Counted from the stretch's first letter, positions 7,935 through 18,540 are shown. The stretch: DNA of 64,000 nt from Gemmatimonadota bacterium (GCA_018673255.1 JABHDC010000154.1:1-64000); one strand, 5' to 3'. The notes: generated from the letters alone by a model not told the origin. A program made the numbers and translations.

Positions 7935-10900
7935 TTACGGACCCAGGTCGAGATACCCCTCGTAGGCGGGTTCCATCTCCACGACCTGTCTATACAGGAC
8001 GGCCGCCTCATGGCGACGTCCCTGAAGGTGTCGCACGATCGCCATGTTCATCCGGAAACCGGCGCGATCAGGATCGGCCAGCTCGGCACGCTCGAACATG
8101 GTGAATGCTTCGTCGTAGCGGGACAATCGAGTCAGGATGACGCCTCGCGCATTGTAGATATCCGCATCGGTCGCACCCGACTTGATCGCCACGTCCAGGC
8201 GTTCCAGCGCCTTGTCCCACTGAGTCTGTTGCATGTAACCGGTGGCGATGCGGTAGCTCTCTTCAGGCGCCTCGGTGGCGGCGAGGAAATCGTAGAGACC
8301 ACCGTAGGTCGCGTCTTCTGCTACGACCTGGCGATAGATCACATCGGCAGTCTGGAAGTCGCCGAGAAGATGGTTCGCAAGGGCGACATTGATCCGGAAA
8401 CCGGATCGATCCGGATCGATCTCAACTGCGCGCTCGAAGGCACTCAGAGCCTCCGCAGGGCGTCCCTGGCGAGCGTGCACGACACCTGAAGCGTTGATGG
8501 CATCGGCGTATTTCGGATCGGCGCCGATGGCCAGTTCGAATTGCTCAGCCGCCTGGTCCAGGCGCAACTGGCGCAGGTAGCTGGTGCCGATCTCGTAGTA
8601 TCCAGCCGCATCACCCACACCGGCGAGGAATTCGAACAATTCGCCGTAGGTCGCATCCAGGGCAACCACTTCTTCGTAGAAGATGTCCGCCTGCTCACGG
8701 TCGCCCATCAAATAGTAGGTGAGGGCGATGTTCATGCGGACGCCATTGTCCTCAAAGATCGACAGAGACTCGCGATAGCGATCCAGGGCAGATGCGTAGT
8801 CACCTCGTCGAGAGTCGATCACACCCAGTGCGTTGAGCGCGTCAGCCTGACGTGGGTCCATCTCGAGCGAACGATGGAGCATCGATGTCGCTTTGTCGAG
8901 ATGATTGGCGCGCAGATACGCAACACCGGCGTCGTAGGCACCGGTGGGTGTTTCGAGAGAGGTCACCGACCCGAGGGCGATCTCATCTGTGCGGCGATCG
9001 AAATAATCCAGATCGCGCATCATCAGACTGTCCATGGCTACCACGCTGGGCAATTCGATGTCGACTGCCGGTAGTACTGCCGCCTTGTAGGTCTGCATCC
9101 ACTTCTGCACGTAGACCGGTTCAATCAGGCCGCGGGGCTCCAGGCGCTTGTATTCACCTACACCCTGTCGCCACGCATCCGAGAAGGTGAAACCGACCAT
9201 CGTCGTCTCGACGGGGATCCAGATCCGGCCTTCCCACGCCACGTACTCTGCAGAGCTGGCGAAGTGATCCTCTGCCTGATCCGGGTGGAGGCCGGAATCG
9301 AACATCAGATAGATGTGACCCTTGCCCGGCTCGTTGGATTCGAGGAACGCCGTGTCGATGGACAGATTCTCAAGCAGCGAGGCATACAGTACCGTGAGAT
9401 CGTCACAGTCGCCGATCTTGGTGAAGACGCCCGTGTCGTCTAGCCCGTCGGGCTTCTCCAGCATCTCACTCGGATACTGCACTGTGTCGAAGATCGTCTT
9501 GTCGTCAGAAATGCTGGCGAAGGGTGTCTTCTGGTCGGCTTGATAGCTGAAGCGATAGACGCCCATTGCGTCGTAGAGGATCGCCGCCTTGCCCATATTC
9601 GAGTGGTTGAAGCGGCCGGCGAGGATGTCGTCGTAGCGGGCCACCAGACCACGGGCGAAGCCGGCCACAGCCAGATCGGCGGGTGTGACGAAAGCGGCGG
9701 CCATGCCCGGGATATTCCAGCTGAGCTTGCCCTTGCCAGCCAGGTAGACCCGTTCCAACTGCTTCTCGAGTCGTTGTTCGCGACGATTGCGCTGGTAGGT
9801 TACTGATACGACAGGTGTGATGAAGTTGTCGTAGTAGGCGTCAGGGGCGTTGAACAGGTCCGGGTCGAAGGTGACAGAGAAGGAGTATTTCTCCGTGCTC
9901 TGTGCCGGCAGGGTGATGCGTTCCGTATGGGCCACGCTCATCGTGCGCGGCAACATCAGACCGACGGTGACCTCGATGGGCTGCGGTGCCGAGTTCGACA
10001 GGACGACGTCGAAGAATTCCGACTCCTGGTAGTGCGGATAGAGCGATCGGAAGATCGGATTTGGCCGCACGATCGCATCCCTGATCTCAACAACCTTGGA
10101 ATTGTAGGCCAGGGAGAGCGATGTGTAGTGTGTGGCGTCGAGAATCGGATGCTGTTCGTAGGCGTAATCGAGCGTGGCGAACCGATACTTGACTCCGAAG
10201 CCTACACTGGGCGTGGTAGCGTCGCCACGACTCTCAGGTGTATCGAGTTCGGTGCGCACACCGGCACGCAAGGCCAACTGACCCCGGATCCAGTATTCGG
10301 CGCCGAAGCGCAGATGATCGTCCACGTCGGCGGCGATCGTGAGGCCTTCGATCGGCTTGTGAGCCAGGCCGATGCGCCAGCGGGCATCGAAGATCTGCTC
10401 ACTGAGTCCGCCATCGTGTTCGACCGATGTGCCGCCGATGTCCTGCACTGCTACGCCCAGGCGCAGGCCATAGGGCAGTGGAGCCAGCAGACCGAGATCG
10501 AAACCGAGTCCTGATGCAGACATGACGGACCGACCGTCGAGATCGGCGTCCTGCGCGACGTATTTCACGGCGCCACCGATGGCGGCATTGCCGATGTAGG
10601 GCTTGAGGGCGGCGATTGAGTTGCGATAGCCGTAGGCCAGGCTCATGAGATTGTAGCCCGAACTCAGGCCCAGACCCCCATCCACATCATCGAAGCCCCG
10701 GTTGAACCAATCCAGACCCAGGGCATGGGCGTCGGTGATGGGTAGAACATAACCGAGATAGGATTCGTTGAGACCCAGACCGAAGCGGTCAGCGTAGGCG
10801 CCGACGATCTCTTGGCGTTGCAGCGTGGCAATGGTCGCAGGATTCCACCGGATCCCACTGGCATCGGCGCCGACGGCTGAGTATGCGCCTCCCATACCGA

Positions 10901-11030
10901 TGGCGCGGACGCCCACATCGGTCTGACGTGTCGTGGCGCCCTCCACCAGGGCCGCACTGCCAAGGGCACAGGCTACCACGGCCAGGGCCGGACGGCGCAG
11001 GCGCCGTAGGATGTCGAGATTACGACTCAT
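7935..11030 (-). CDS. PorV-like outer-membrane barrel fused to transglutaminase-like and TPR regions
   Basis: The 1031-aa protein has a signal peptide at about 1-32. A UPF0164/PorV-like barrel follows at about 35-325 (AIGMGGAYSAVGADASGIRW, WNPA, repeated L-x-Y-x-F strands), then an Ig-like stretch at about 330-430. A transglutaminase-like core at about 520-620 has TKIGDCDDLTVLYASLL (Cys near 541), GHIYLMFD (His near 571) and a WIPVETT segment with Glu where Asp is usual. At least eight TPR-like units run from about 720 to the end. PorV of type IX secretion binds cargo carrying C-terminal sorting domains. The fusion is unusual. It overlaps the FG-GAP/ASPIC gene by 4 bp (ATGA), so it is co-translated with likely cargo. 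Barrel and TPRs are confident; enzymatic activity is not. Confidence 0.82.
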   Translation of the reverse strand: MSRNLDILRRLRRPALAVVACALGSAALVEGATTRQTDVGVRAIGMGGAYSAVGADASGIRWNPATIATLQRQEIVGAYADRFGLGLNESYLGYVLPITDAHALGLDWFNRGFDDVDGGLGLSSGYNLMSLAYGYRNSIAALKPYIGNAAIGGAVKYVAQDADLDGRSVMSASGLGFDLGLLAPLPYGLRLGVAVQDIGGTSVEHDGGLSEQIFDARWRIGLAHKPIEGLTIAADVDDHLRFGAEYWIRGQLALRAGVRTELDTPESRGDATTPSVGFGVKYRFATLDYAYEQHPILDATHYTSLSLAYNSKVVEIRDAIVRPNPIFRSLYPHYQESEFFDVVLSNSAPQPIEVTVGLMLPRTMSVAHTERITLPAQSTEKYSFSVTFDPDLFNAPDAYYDNFITPVVSVTYQRNRREQRLEKQLERVYLAGKGKLSWNIPGMAAAFVTPADLAVAGFARGLVARYDDILAGRFNHSNMGKAAILYDAMGVYRFSYQADQKTPFASISDDKTIFDTVQYPSEMLEKPDGLDDTGVFTKIGDCDDLTVLYASLLENLSIDTAFLESNEPGKGHIYLMFDSGLHPDQAEDHFASSAEYVAWEGRIWIPVETTMVGFTFSDAWRQGVGEYKRLEPRGLIEPVYVQKWMQTYKAAVLPAVDIELPSVVAMDSLMMRDLDYFDRRTDEIALGSVTSLETPTGAYDAGVAYLRANHLDKATSMLHRSLEMDPRQADALNALGVIDSRRGDYASALDRYRESLSIFEDNGVRMNIALTYYLMGDREQADIFYEEVVALDATYGELFEFLAGVGDAAGYYEIGTSYLRQLRLDQAAEQFELAIGADPKYADAINASGVVHARQGRPAEALSAFERAVEIDPDRSGFRINVALANHLLGDFQTADVIYRQVVAEDATYGGLYDFLAATEAPEESYRIATGYMQQTQWDKALERLDVAIKSGATDADIYNARGVILTRLSRYDEAFTMFERAELADPDRAGFRMNMAIVRHLQGRRHEAAVLYRQVVEMEPAYEGYLDLGP

Positions 11031-12658
11031 GGCGCGTCGAAGACTTCCTCGTCGATGATCACCAGTTCGCCGCCCTCGAACACGCCCTGCGTGATCGGCA
11101 CGGCGTTGCCTGGGAAGCGGACATGGACGTTGTAGGGGCCGGCAGGGGCACCGAAGATGATTTCTGAGGCGATGCCAGTCACACCATCTGACTCGATCGT
11201 GCGAATGACGGCCGTGCGCGGCAGCACCTGCTGATAGGCGACCGTGTCGTTACTGGCGGCATCGATGAGGCGCACCTGGGCGCCAATGGCGGCCAGGTTG
11301 GCCCCGCCATTCTCCGGTCCGCGGCCTCGCACGAGCACACGCAGGAAATTCGTACCATCACGGTTGTTGCTGAACAGCCGGTTTCCTGGACCCCAGGGAC
11401 CAAAGCCATTGGTGGCATACAGGTCAGGCGTGCCATTGCCGTCGAAATCGGCCCAGCCTGTGGCCAACTGCGCCGTCGTCGAGGTGGGCAAACCGGCCGA
11501 AGCGGTGGAATCGGCGAATACGCCCGCGGCGCCGCCTGCAAACAGCGCATCCGGCTGGAACTGCTCGTCGCCGCCGCTGGCCAGATACAGGTCGGGGTAG
11601 CCGTCGCCATTGTAGTCGGCCCAGGCAGCGGCGGCAGTGAGCCAGCCGGAGCCGCTCTGCGCCACGTTCGCCTCGGCAGCGACATTCACGAATGCCGTGC
11701 CGCCATCATTCCGATACAGGGCATTGGCCCCCACGTTGGCGACATAGACGTCGAGGTCACCGTCGTTGTCGTAGTCAGCCCAGGCACCAGCCTGGCCGAT
11801 CTCGGTATTGGCCACGCTCAGCGCGCAGGCGATCTCGGCGAAGGTGCCACCATCGGTCAGATCGTTGCGGAACAGGGCATTCTCCTGGTCACGATTCACG
11901 ACATACAGATCCAGGTCGCCATCGTTGTCCATATCGACGAAGTCAAAGCCGGCTGTGTCACGCCGGTCGCCGACACCGAGGTCATCGACACGGTCGAAGG
12001 TGCCGTCACCCCGACTGACGTAGAGTTCGTTGTCGTGATAGAACTTGCCGATGTAGAGGTCGAGCCAGCCATCATTGTCCACGTCACCGAAGGCGGCAGA
12101 GGTTTCGTTGCCGGCCTTGATCAGGTTCACCAGTTGCTGTGAGCGTCCCACCTCGGTGAAGGCCGAACCCGACTGGCTCTGATACAGGTAGTCCTGGTCG
12201 TAGAAGTCGACGACATACAGATCCAGATCACCATCGTTGTCGTAGTCAGCCCAGTTCGCGTTGATGCTGTTCTGATCATTGTCGACGCCCAGACTCGCCG
12301 CGACATCGGTAAAGCTGGCGGTGCCATCATTGTTCAGCAGCTTGTTCGCCGGGACGGACACGGCCGTCGCCCAGTTGGTCACGTACAGATCCAGATCGCC
12401 ATCGGCATCGTAGTCGCCCCAGGCAAATCCTGGACTATACAGGCCACTATTGGCCGTGCCGCTGGCACTGGAGACGTCAGACAACTGGGCTCCGCCTGAG
12501 GTAGAAGCCAGCCAACTCAGAGCCACGGTGAACAGAACACGCCGGGCAATCCGGGCCGTAACCGGCAGCACGGGGGCCCGCTCTGCAGTCTGAGTCGGTT
12601 GGGGCGTCTGACGAGTCTTCTTACCGAACAACGGCCACCACCTTCTCCGCCTGTGCAT
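11027..12658 (-). CDS. Secreted FG-GAP/VCBS repeat protein with ASPIC/UnbV-like C terminus
   Basis: The 543-aa product carries at least seven FG-GAP calcium-binding repeats of the type DYDNDGDLDLYVVN, expected to form a beta-propeller. An ASPIC/UnbV-like C-terminal region follows (LVRGRGPENGGANLAAIGAQVRL). A signal-peptide-like hydrophobic stretch (ARRVLFTVALSWLAS) begins about 35 residues in, after a basic arm. The chosen ATG overlaps the upstream gene by 38 bp. A TTG about 18 bp inside the overlap with GGAGAAGG before it is an alternative, and the longer ORF start is unlikely because it would lie far inside the upstream gene. Likely role: surface or secreted adhesive or binding protein. Confidence 0.82.
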   Translation of the reverse strand: MHRRRRWWPLFGKKTRQTPQPTQTAERAPVLPVTARIARRVLFTVALSWLASTSGGAQLSDVSSASGTANSGLYSPGFAWGDYDADGDLDLYVTNWATAVSVPANKLLNNDGTASFTDVAASLGVDNDQNSINANWADYDNDGDLDLYVVDFYDQDYLYQSQSGSAFTEVGRSQQLVNLIKAGNETSAAFGDVDNDGWLDLYIGKFYHDNELYVSRGDGTFDRVDDLGVGDRRDTAGFDFVDMDNDGDLDLYVVNRDQENALFRNDLTDGGTFAEIACALSVANTEIGQAGAWADYDNDGDLDVYVANVGANALYRNDGGTAFVNVAAEANVAQSGSGWLTAAAAWADYNGDGYPDLYLASGGDEQFQPDALFAGGAAGVFADSTASAGLPTSTTAQLATGWADFDGNGTPDLYATNGFGPWGPGNRLFSNNRDGTNFLRVLVRGRGPENGGANLAAIGAQVRLIDAASNDTVAYQQVLPRTAVIRTIESDGVTGIASEIIFGAPAGPYNVHVRFPGNAVPITQGVFEGGELVIIDEEVFDAP

Positions 12659-15600
12659 CACCGGCAGTGACGACGACGACATAGAGGCCACTGGCGACGA
12701 CATCGGCATCGTCATCGCGGCCATCCCAGATGACAGTATTGAATCCGGGTCCCATGGCGCGATCACGGGCGAGAATCCGTTCGACGCGACCGCTGGCATT
12801 GAAAATGCGGACGGTTACATCGGCGGGGTTGCTGAGTTGGAAGCTGATATCGGTCTGGTCACGCAATGAGCCACCCGCCGGAGCAAAGGCCCGAGGCTGG
12901 CAGTCGATATTGGCGACGGCAATCGATCCGAGACCGGCACTGGTGTCCTCAAAGATGCCGAAGGTTCCCAGAGATGCTACGCTTGTGGTCACTGTATGGG
13001 CGTCGGTGTCGACGGTGCCACCGACACGAACCCAAGTTCCGTCGTTGGCCAGGACAAAGACGCCGAGACGCTCTGCGTCGACGCCACCCAGATCAGCCGA
13101 TTCATAGCTGATGGTCAGTGTGGCCGGCTTGCGCAGTGTCGCCCCGTTGGCATCGATGCGATAGGCTGAGCCAATCTGAAGATCTTGAGCGATCGCGACG
13201 GGACGACCCACGTCAGCGTCGGCTGCTATCCGGGAAATGGCGATTTCGCCATCGCTGCCAGCCAGTGCATTGGGGGGCAGGTAGAGCTGCACCGAACCAT
13301 CGGCATTGCTCAGTGTGCCACCGTCGCTGATGCTGGCCAGGCGACCGGCCGTCGAGAAGCGCCAGGAGAAGCCTTCTTCGGCCAGCGGTCCGAGGACTCG
13401 CTGGTCGACGACCACTTCGTATTCGGTGAAGGCCGTCAGGCCACCCTCGGGTGCAATGGCGAGGACGGTGCGTGTCGAGTCGGCACTGACGCTCGATATG
13501 GGCAGCAGTGCGAAGGTGGTGTCTGCCGAACTCAAGTCCAGACCCAGGTTTCGGGCTCGCAGCGCGAAGCCATCCGGATCCTGGCTGGCCACAGGACTCG
13601 AGAACACAATGTTGATCAGACCCGTGTCCGTCCCGATCCCTTCATCTCCATCACTCGGTACGGTCGAGGAGACACTCGGGACCTCGGTGCGGAAGCTGAA
13701 TGAATGATCGGGCAGCTGCGATTGGGGGCCGCCGACGCGGCTGCTGACGACGACATTGTATTCGGAGCCGGCGACCAGATCGATGGCTGGCAGCGACACG
13801 GTATGGGTTGTCTCGTCATACAGGAATTCAGGCTGTGCGAGCGCGATGGCGCGGCCACCGCGGTCGATGCGGAAATTCTGCGCCGTGATGCGATCTGCGT
13901 CGACGGGACTCGAGAAGGTGATATCGATACGCTTCGGTCCGGAGGTCACTGCGTCACCATCACCAGGCGCTGAGGTGACGACGAGCGGGATCTGAGTAAC
14001 GAAGGACCAGCTGAACTGGAATGGCGCGTTCGGTCCGAGCAATTCGCCTTCGAAGAGGGCACGGTAGGCGGAGCCACTCTCGAATCCTTCCGTCGGTATC
14101 ACCGTCAGGGTCCGTGCGGCAGCATCATATACCGGTGGGTTGATGCCGACGGGTGCTCCCTCGCGGAACAACTGGACGGCATCGTCATCTTCAGCCAGCA
14201 ATGTGGCGTCGATGCCGGCATCAAAGTCGATCTGCAGTGTCGATGCCGCCACAGAGACACCCGTGTCGCCGTCGGCAGGTGAGAATCGCGTGGGCGAGGC
14301 GAGGCGGGTTGCGAACTGCCAGGTGTAGTCGCCTTCGCCGGTCAAACGCAACGGACCACCCACCAGACCTGTCAGGACAACCTGGTAGTTGGAACCGGGG
14401 CGCAATCCACCTTCAGGCTCGAAGAGCAGGCTCGTACTCGCAGCATCGTAAACGGCCGCTTCGCGCAGTGGTACCTCGATACCCTCGCGCAGGATCCGCG
14501 CAGCATCGGCACGCTGCAGGCCCGTCTCGAACAAGGGTGTATCGAAAACGGCAGTGATCCGCGATGTCGACGCATCGACGCTGTCAGCATCTGCTGCAGG
14601 GGTACTGGCAGTTAGCGTCGGAATCCGCGTCTGGAAGCTCCAGGTGGCCGATTCGCCGGCGATATTTCCAGTGACGTCCGCGATGGCAGCCGCGACTTCG
14701 ATCGAGTACTCGCTGCCCGGCAGCAGCCCGGTCTCCGGAACGAGAGTGACCAGGACCGCTTCGTCGCTCTCTGAATAGGTGGCCGTCGTGGCGATGTTGA
14801 GCACGCCCAGGCGCACCGTGAAATTCGACGAAATCGCCGTGGCCGGATCGAGGGGCTCGGAGAATCCAACGATCACCGAGGCGATGTCGGAAGGGGGAAC
14901 CGTGTTCGAGCCATCTGCTGGGATGCTGCCGACGACGAAGGGCCTGAGGGCGTCGACGGTGAAGGCACCCACCGAATCAACCGGGACCAGCACATTTCCC
15001 TTCAGGTCACTCAGGCCGCTGACAGAGATCGTCGCATCGCCGGAGGGGGTGCCTTCGGCAATCGTTACTTCGCCAGACCAGGCGTCTCCCGTGAATTGCA
15101 GGGGCGTGACGTCGAAGCTTTGTCCGCCCACCGTGGCGGTGACGGCGGGAGCGACGGTGGCATCGACGCCAGCATGGGCGTCATCGAACTGGAGCCCCAG
15201 GGACAGGGTCTGCCCAAGGCCCAGACGAGTGCGACTCAGCGTCATGCCACTCAGTGTCGGTGCGACCGTATCAATGACAAAACTGGTTTCCGTCGACCAC
15301 GGTGAACTGATGCCACCTGCATCGATCGTCTGGACCGACCAGTAATAGGTGTCGCTGCCCAGCCCTTCAACTTCGAGGAACAGATTGTGGCCGGCATTGC
15401 CGCGATTGAGCGCGCGACGGCCGCTGACGACATCATCTGCGTCGGGCTGCGTGCCCACGCGGACATTGTAGGTCAGCGAGGCCACGGGGGGATTGGCGTC
15501 GTCGTCACCTGACCGCCAGGTGAGTCGCACCTCGGCGGCGGTGTCAGACGAACTCAAGCCAGAGGCAGTCGTGGGGGCGAGATTCGCGTTGAACTGCTGT

Positions 15601-18446
15601 GCCGTCAGGTTGTCGTTGACGGCAGATCGTGGCGAGAAGTCGGCTGCCCGACCTGAAGAGATCAGATCGAGGTCGCCGTCGCCATCCAGATCGGCCGCGC
15701 TCACGGCAGAGAAGTCGACGCCACTCAGATTCGCCAGGGCGAGCAATTCGAAGGCGGAATCGGGTGCTGCCTGGCCGATCGTGTTCTCCCACACCTGCAA
15801 CAGTGCGACGGCGCCATCGTTGCCACTGAGGATGATGTCGAGATCCTGATCGTTGTCGTAATCGGCCAGGGCCAGGTCACCGGCTCGAATACCGGGTAGC
15901 GTCACATCTGTCCGCAAGACGAGATCACCACCGTCATTGTCATAGAGGCCGGCAAAGGGGATGGTATCCGACGTCAATCCCCCGAGGACGAGATCCAGAT
16001 CGCCGTCGCGATCAATATCACCCAGGGCCAGTGTACTCGACTCGAGTCCTTCGAGATCCGCTCCAGCGTCGGTGAAATCACCGGGGTGATCATTACGGTA
16101 GAGGATCGTCCGTCGTTGGGACGAGCTGTTCACGCCGGTGATCAGCAGATCCAGATCTCCGTCGGAGTCCAGATCGCCCAATTCGAGATCACCGTTGTTG
16201 AGGCCTTCCAGGCCGCCAAATCCCTGATTGTAGCCGCCGTCGCCGTCATTGAGCCAGACGGTGGTGTAGGAGACCTGCGCGCCATTGGCCACCTCAACGC
16301 TCTGACCGGCGTAAATCAGATCGAGGTCGCCATCCAGGTCGATATCTCCCAGATCGGCAGCGGCGCGATCCAGATCGGGGCGGAAGCGGAGCACAGGGTC
16401 AAAGGAGATCCCCGTGCCGGTGCCACTGACCTGGTAGAGGAAGTCGGCGCGATTGCCGTCGGCAATCTGACCACCACTGAACAGGTCCAGGTCACCATCG
16501 CCATCCACATCACCCCAGGTCACATCACCTTCGGTGAGGCCTGTGAGTCCGGCCTCGGTGTGCAGGGTGAGGGAGCCCTCCTCGTTGGCGTAGAAAAGTG
16601 TGCGAGCCTCACCGGACCGATTCGTCCCCATCAGAGCCAGGTCGACGTCACCATCGTCATCGACGTCACCCCAGGCCATGGCAGAGCGGCTCAGTGAACG
16701 CAGGCGCTGATCCGACGAAACGAATTGCTCGACGGTGAACTGGCCCTCACTGGTGAACTCAGAGCGGGCCAGACCGCCATCGATGGTCTGCACACTCCAG
16801 AAATAGGTGTCGGGTGGCAGGAAGCTCTCCAGCACATAGTCACTCTTGAGTCCGGCATTACCAGGGCCCAGAGGCACCTCGGCGGAGAGCACATCCTGAC
16901 TGCCGGCTTCGGTGCCGACGCGCACATTGTAGCTCAGGTTGGTCGATTCGACGTCGTTGCCGGCAGCCCAGCTGAACAACACGCGCTGGCTGGTGGCAGT
17001 GACCTCATTCAGAGAGGCTGGCGGTTCGGGTGACCGGTTGGCGACCGCGACTCGGCTGCTGTACAGGATACTGCGCCGCTGGCCGTCGGCATCGACACCG
17101 GCAATCAACAGATCGGCCTTGCCGTCGCCGTCGTAGTCTCCCCAGAGGGTTGGCCCACCACTGAGACCCTCGATCTCCTCTTCGACGGAGACGCCGCTGA
17201 GCGAACCATCGCGGTTCTCGAAGACGAGTGCTCGATGGTCGGACAGAACCGTTCGACCCGCGACGGCCAGATCGTCATCGCCGTCGTTGTCGTAGTCGAT
17301 CCAGTGGGCGCCGCCATCGACGCGCTGGAATCGATTCAGAGAGAAGTTGAGGTCTTCACTCAGCGTGCCGGCAGGGCGGTTGCGGAAGATTTTCAGCACT
17401 GCATTCAACGCCGCATCGCGACCGGAGAGGGCCAGATCCAGATTGCCATCGCCGTCGAAATCGGACCACGACAGGGCACCACGCTTGACCTGATTGCTCA
17501 GACCTGTGATGGCGTCGGTTCCCAGGTCGATCCCCGGTTCGAGGATCAGCGTGCCTGCAGGCTCATTGGTGTAGAATTCGGTGACCGCCGCCAGACCCCC
17601 GTCGGCGATGACATTCTCGCCGGAAATGGACAGATCGAGGTCACCATCATTGTCGATGTCGGCCCAGGCCAAGTCGCCATTGTGCACGTTGAGCAGTGCT
17701 TCGCTGTTGAATTCGTCCAGCGTGAGACGGCCGCGTTCATTGGTGTACAGACGGCTGAGGGACGTGCCCCCGGCGCTCATGCCTGAAACAACCAGGTCCA
17801 CATCGCCGTCTCGATCCGGGTCACCCCAGGCCAGGTCGGCATACCGCACGCCCGTCAGACTGGGATCGCCATTGTCGTCCACCTGGCCCGTATCCAGACT
17901 CAGCAGGCGGTCGGAAGCGGTTGCGCCCTCATCATTTGTATAGATCCGCAGACTCTCGTCGCCGTTCTCATCCCAGCCGGCGATGGCCACATCCAGATCG
18001 CCGTCGCCATCGGCATCCGCCCATCCGGCTTCACCGAAATAGACACCGACGAGTCGGTCACTCTGGGCCACATCCTCGACGAGGAGTCCATCGTCATTGC
18101 GCATCACCCGTGCAATGCGCCGGCACGTGCCATCATCTTGTCGGATTTCACCGATCAGGAGCAGATCCTGGTCGCCATCCCGGTCGTAATCGCCCCAGGT
18201 TGCATCGCCGGCCCACACGCCAGGCAAAGAGACGCCCGAGTCCTGCAAATTCTGCGCATGGGCAGGAGGAACCAGGGTCAGCGACAGGGCCAAACCCGTG
18301 ACCAGACTCGTGATCAGACCGGCAGCCAGCCTGGGCCCCTGGCACACCTCAGGCCTGACCCAGGGCAGCCTGCGAGCCTGAGGGCGATCGTCTTGAGGGG
18401 TGCGGCCGTCTGTCGGGCGAAGGTCGCGGGTCGGTGGCGTGGTCAT
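12621..18446 (-). CDS. Giant secreted FG-GAP / Ig-like protein with FlgD-like C-terminal tail
   Basis: The 1941-aa product has a long N-region and signal peptide ending near PAHAQ. A first block of FG-GAP repeats (DYDRDGDQDLLLIGE and many like it) is followed by a fibronectin-like segment with SYNVRVGTEAG. A second FG-GAP block and a second similar segment (TYNVRVGTQPDADD) come next. Then several SbsA-type (Big_5) Ig-like domains share the pattern S-x-P-x-D-G-x ... I-x-x-x-F-S-x-P-x-D. The last 70 residues match FlgD-like/type IX sorting tails (VRIFNASGRVERIL ... WDGRDDDADVVASGLY). The start at 18446 puts the signal peptide in reach; an earlier in-frame start is less likely. It is probably an exported surface protein. 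Ligand unknown. Confidence 0.87.
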   Translation of the reverse strand: MTTPPTRDLRPTDGRTPQDDRPQARRLPWVRPEVCQGPRLAAGLITSLVTGLALSLTLVPPAHAQNLQDSGVSLPGVWAGDATWGDYDRDGDQDLLLIGEIRQDDGTCRRIARVMRNDDGLLVEDVAQSDRLVGVYFGEAGWADADGDGDLDVAIAGWDENGDESLRIYTNDEGATASDRLLSLDTGQVDDNGDPSLTGVRYADLAWGDPDRDGDVDLVVSGMSAGGTSLSRLYTNERGRLTLDEFNSEALLNVHNGDLAWADIDNDGDLDLSISGENVIADGGLAAVTEFYTNEPAGTLILEPGIDLGTDAITGLSNQVKRGALSWSDFDGDGNLDLALSGRDAALNAVLKIFRNRPAGTLSEDLNFSLNRFQRVDGGAHWIDYDNDGDDDLAVAGRTVLSDHRALVFENRDGSLSGVSVEEEIEGLSGGPTLWGDYDGDGKADLLIAGVDADGQRRSILYSSRVAVANRSPEPPASLNEVTATSQRVLFSWAAGNDVESTNLSYNVRVGTEAGSQDVLSAEVPLGPGNAGLKSDYVLESFLPPDTYFWSVQTIDGGLARSEFTSEGQFTVEQFVSSDQRLRSLSRSAMAWGDVDDDGDVDLALMGTNRSGEARTLFYANEEGSLTLHTEAGLTGLTEGDVTWGDVDGDGDLDLFSGGQIADGNRADFLYQVSGTGTGISFDPVLRFRPDLDRAAADLGDIDLDGDLDLIYAGQSVEVANGAQVSYTTVWLNDGDGGYNQGFGGLEGLNNGDLELGDLDSDGDLDLLITGVNSSSQRRTILYRNDHPGDFTDAGADLEGLESSTLALGDIDRDGDLDLVLGGLTSDTIPFAGLYDNDGGDLVLRTDVTLPGIRAGDLALADYDNDQDLDIILSGNDGAVALLQVWENTIGQAAPDSAFELLALANLSGVDFSAVSAADLDGDGDLDLISSGRAADFSPRSAVNDNLTAQQFNANLAPTTASGLSSSDTAAEVRLTWRSGDDDANPPVASLTYNVRVGTQPDADDVVSGRRALNRGNAGHNLFLEVEGLGSDTYYWSVQTIDAGGISSPWSTETSFVIDTVAPTLSGMTLSRTRLGLGQTLSLGLQFDDAHAGVDATVAPAVTATVGGQSFDVTPLQFTGDAWSGEVTIAEGTPSGDATISVSGLSDLKGNVLVPVDSVGAFTVDALRPFVVGSIPADGSNTVPPSDIASVIVGFSEPLDPATAISSNFTVRLGVLNIATTATYSESDEAVLVTLVPETGLLPGSEYSIEVAAAIADVTGNIAGESATWSFQTRIPTLTASTPAADADSVDASTSRITAVFDTPLFETGLQRADAARILREGIEVPLREAAVYDAASTSLLFEPEGGLRPGSNYQVVLTGLVGGPLRLTGEGDYTWQFATRLASPTRFSPADGDTGVSVAASTLQIDFDAGIDATLLAEDDDAVQLFREGAPVGINPPVYDAAARTLTVIPTEGFESGSAYRALFEGELLGPNAPFQFSWSFVTQIPLVVTSAPGDGDAVTSGPKRIDITFSSPVDADRITAQNFRIDRGGRAIALAQPEFLYDETTHTVSLPAIDLVAGSEYNVVVSSRVGGPQSQLPDHSFSFRTEVPSVSSTVPSDGDEGIGTDTGLINIVFSSPVASQDPDGFALRARNLGLDLSSADTTFALLPISSVSADSTRTVLAIAPEGGLTAFTEYEVVVDQRVLGPLAEEGFSWRFSTAGRLASISDGGTLSNADGSVQLYLPPNALAGSDGEIAISRIAADADVGRPVAIAQDLQIGSAYRIDANGATLRKPATLTISYESADLGGVDAERLGVFVLANDGTWVRVGGTVDTDAHTVTTSVASLGTFGIFEDTSAGLGSIAVANIDCQPRAFAPAGGSLRDQTDISFQLSNPADVTVRIFNASGRVERILARDRAMGPGFNTVIWDGRDDDADVVASGLYVVVVTAGDAQAEKVVAVVR

Positions 18447-18540
18447 CAGAGCCTGATCAGGGTCGTTGTTGAGTGGCCGACAAAGATAGCACACGCTCGG
18501 TGCGCTGCCAACGATTGGAGAGAAACCGACGATCAAGCCC

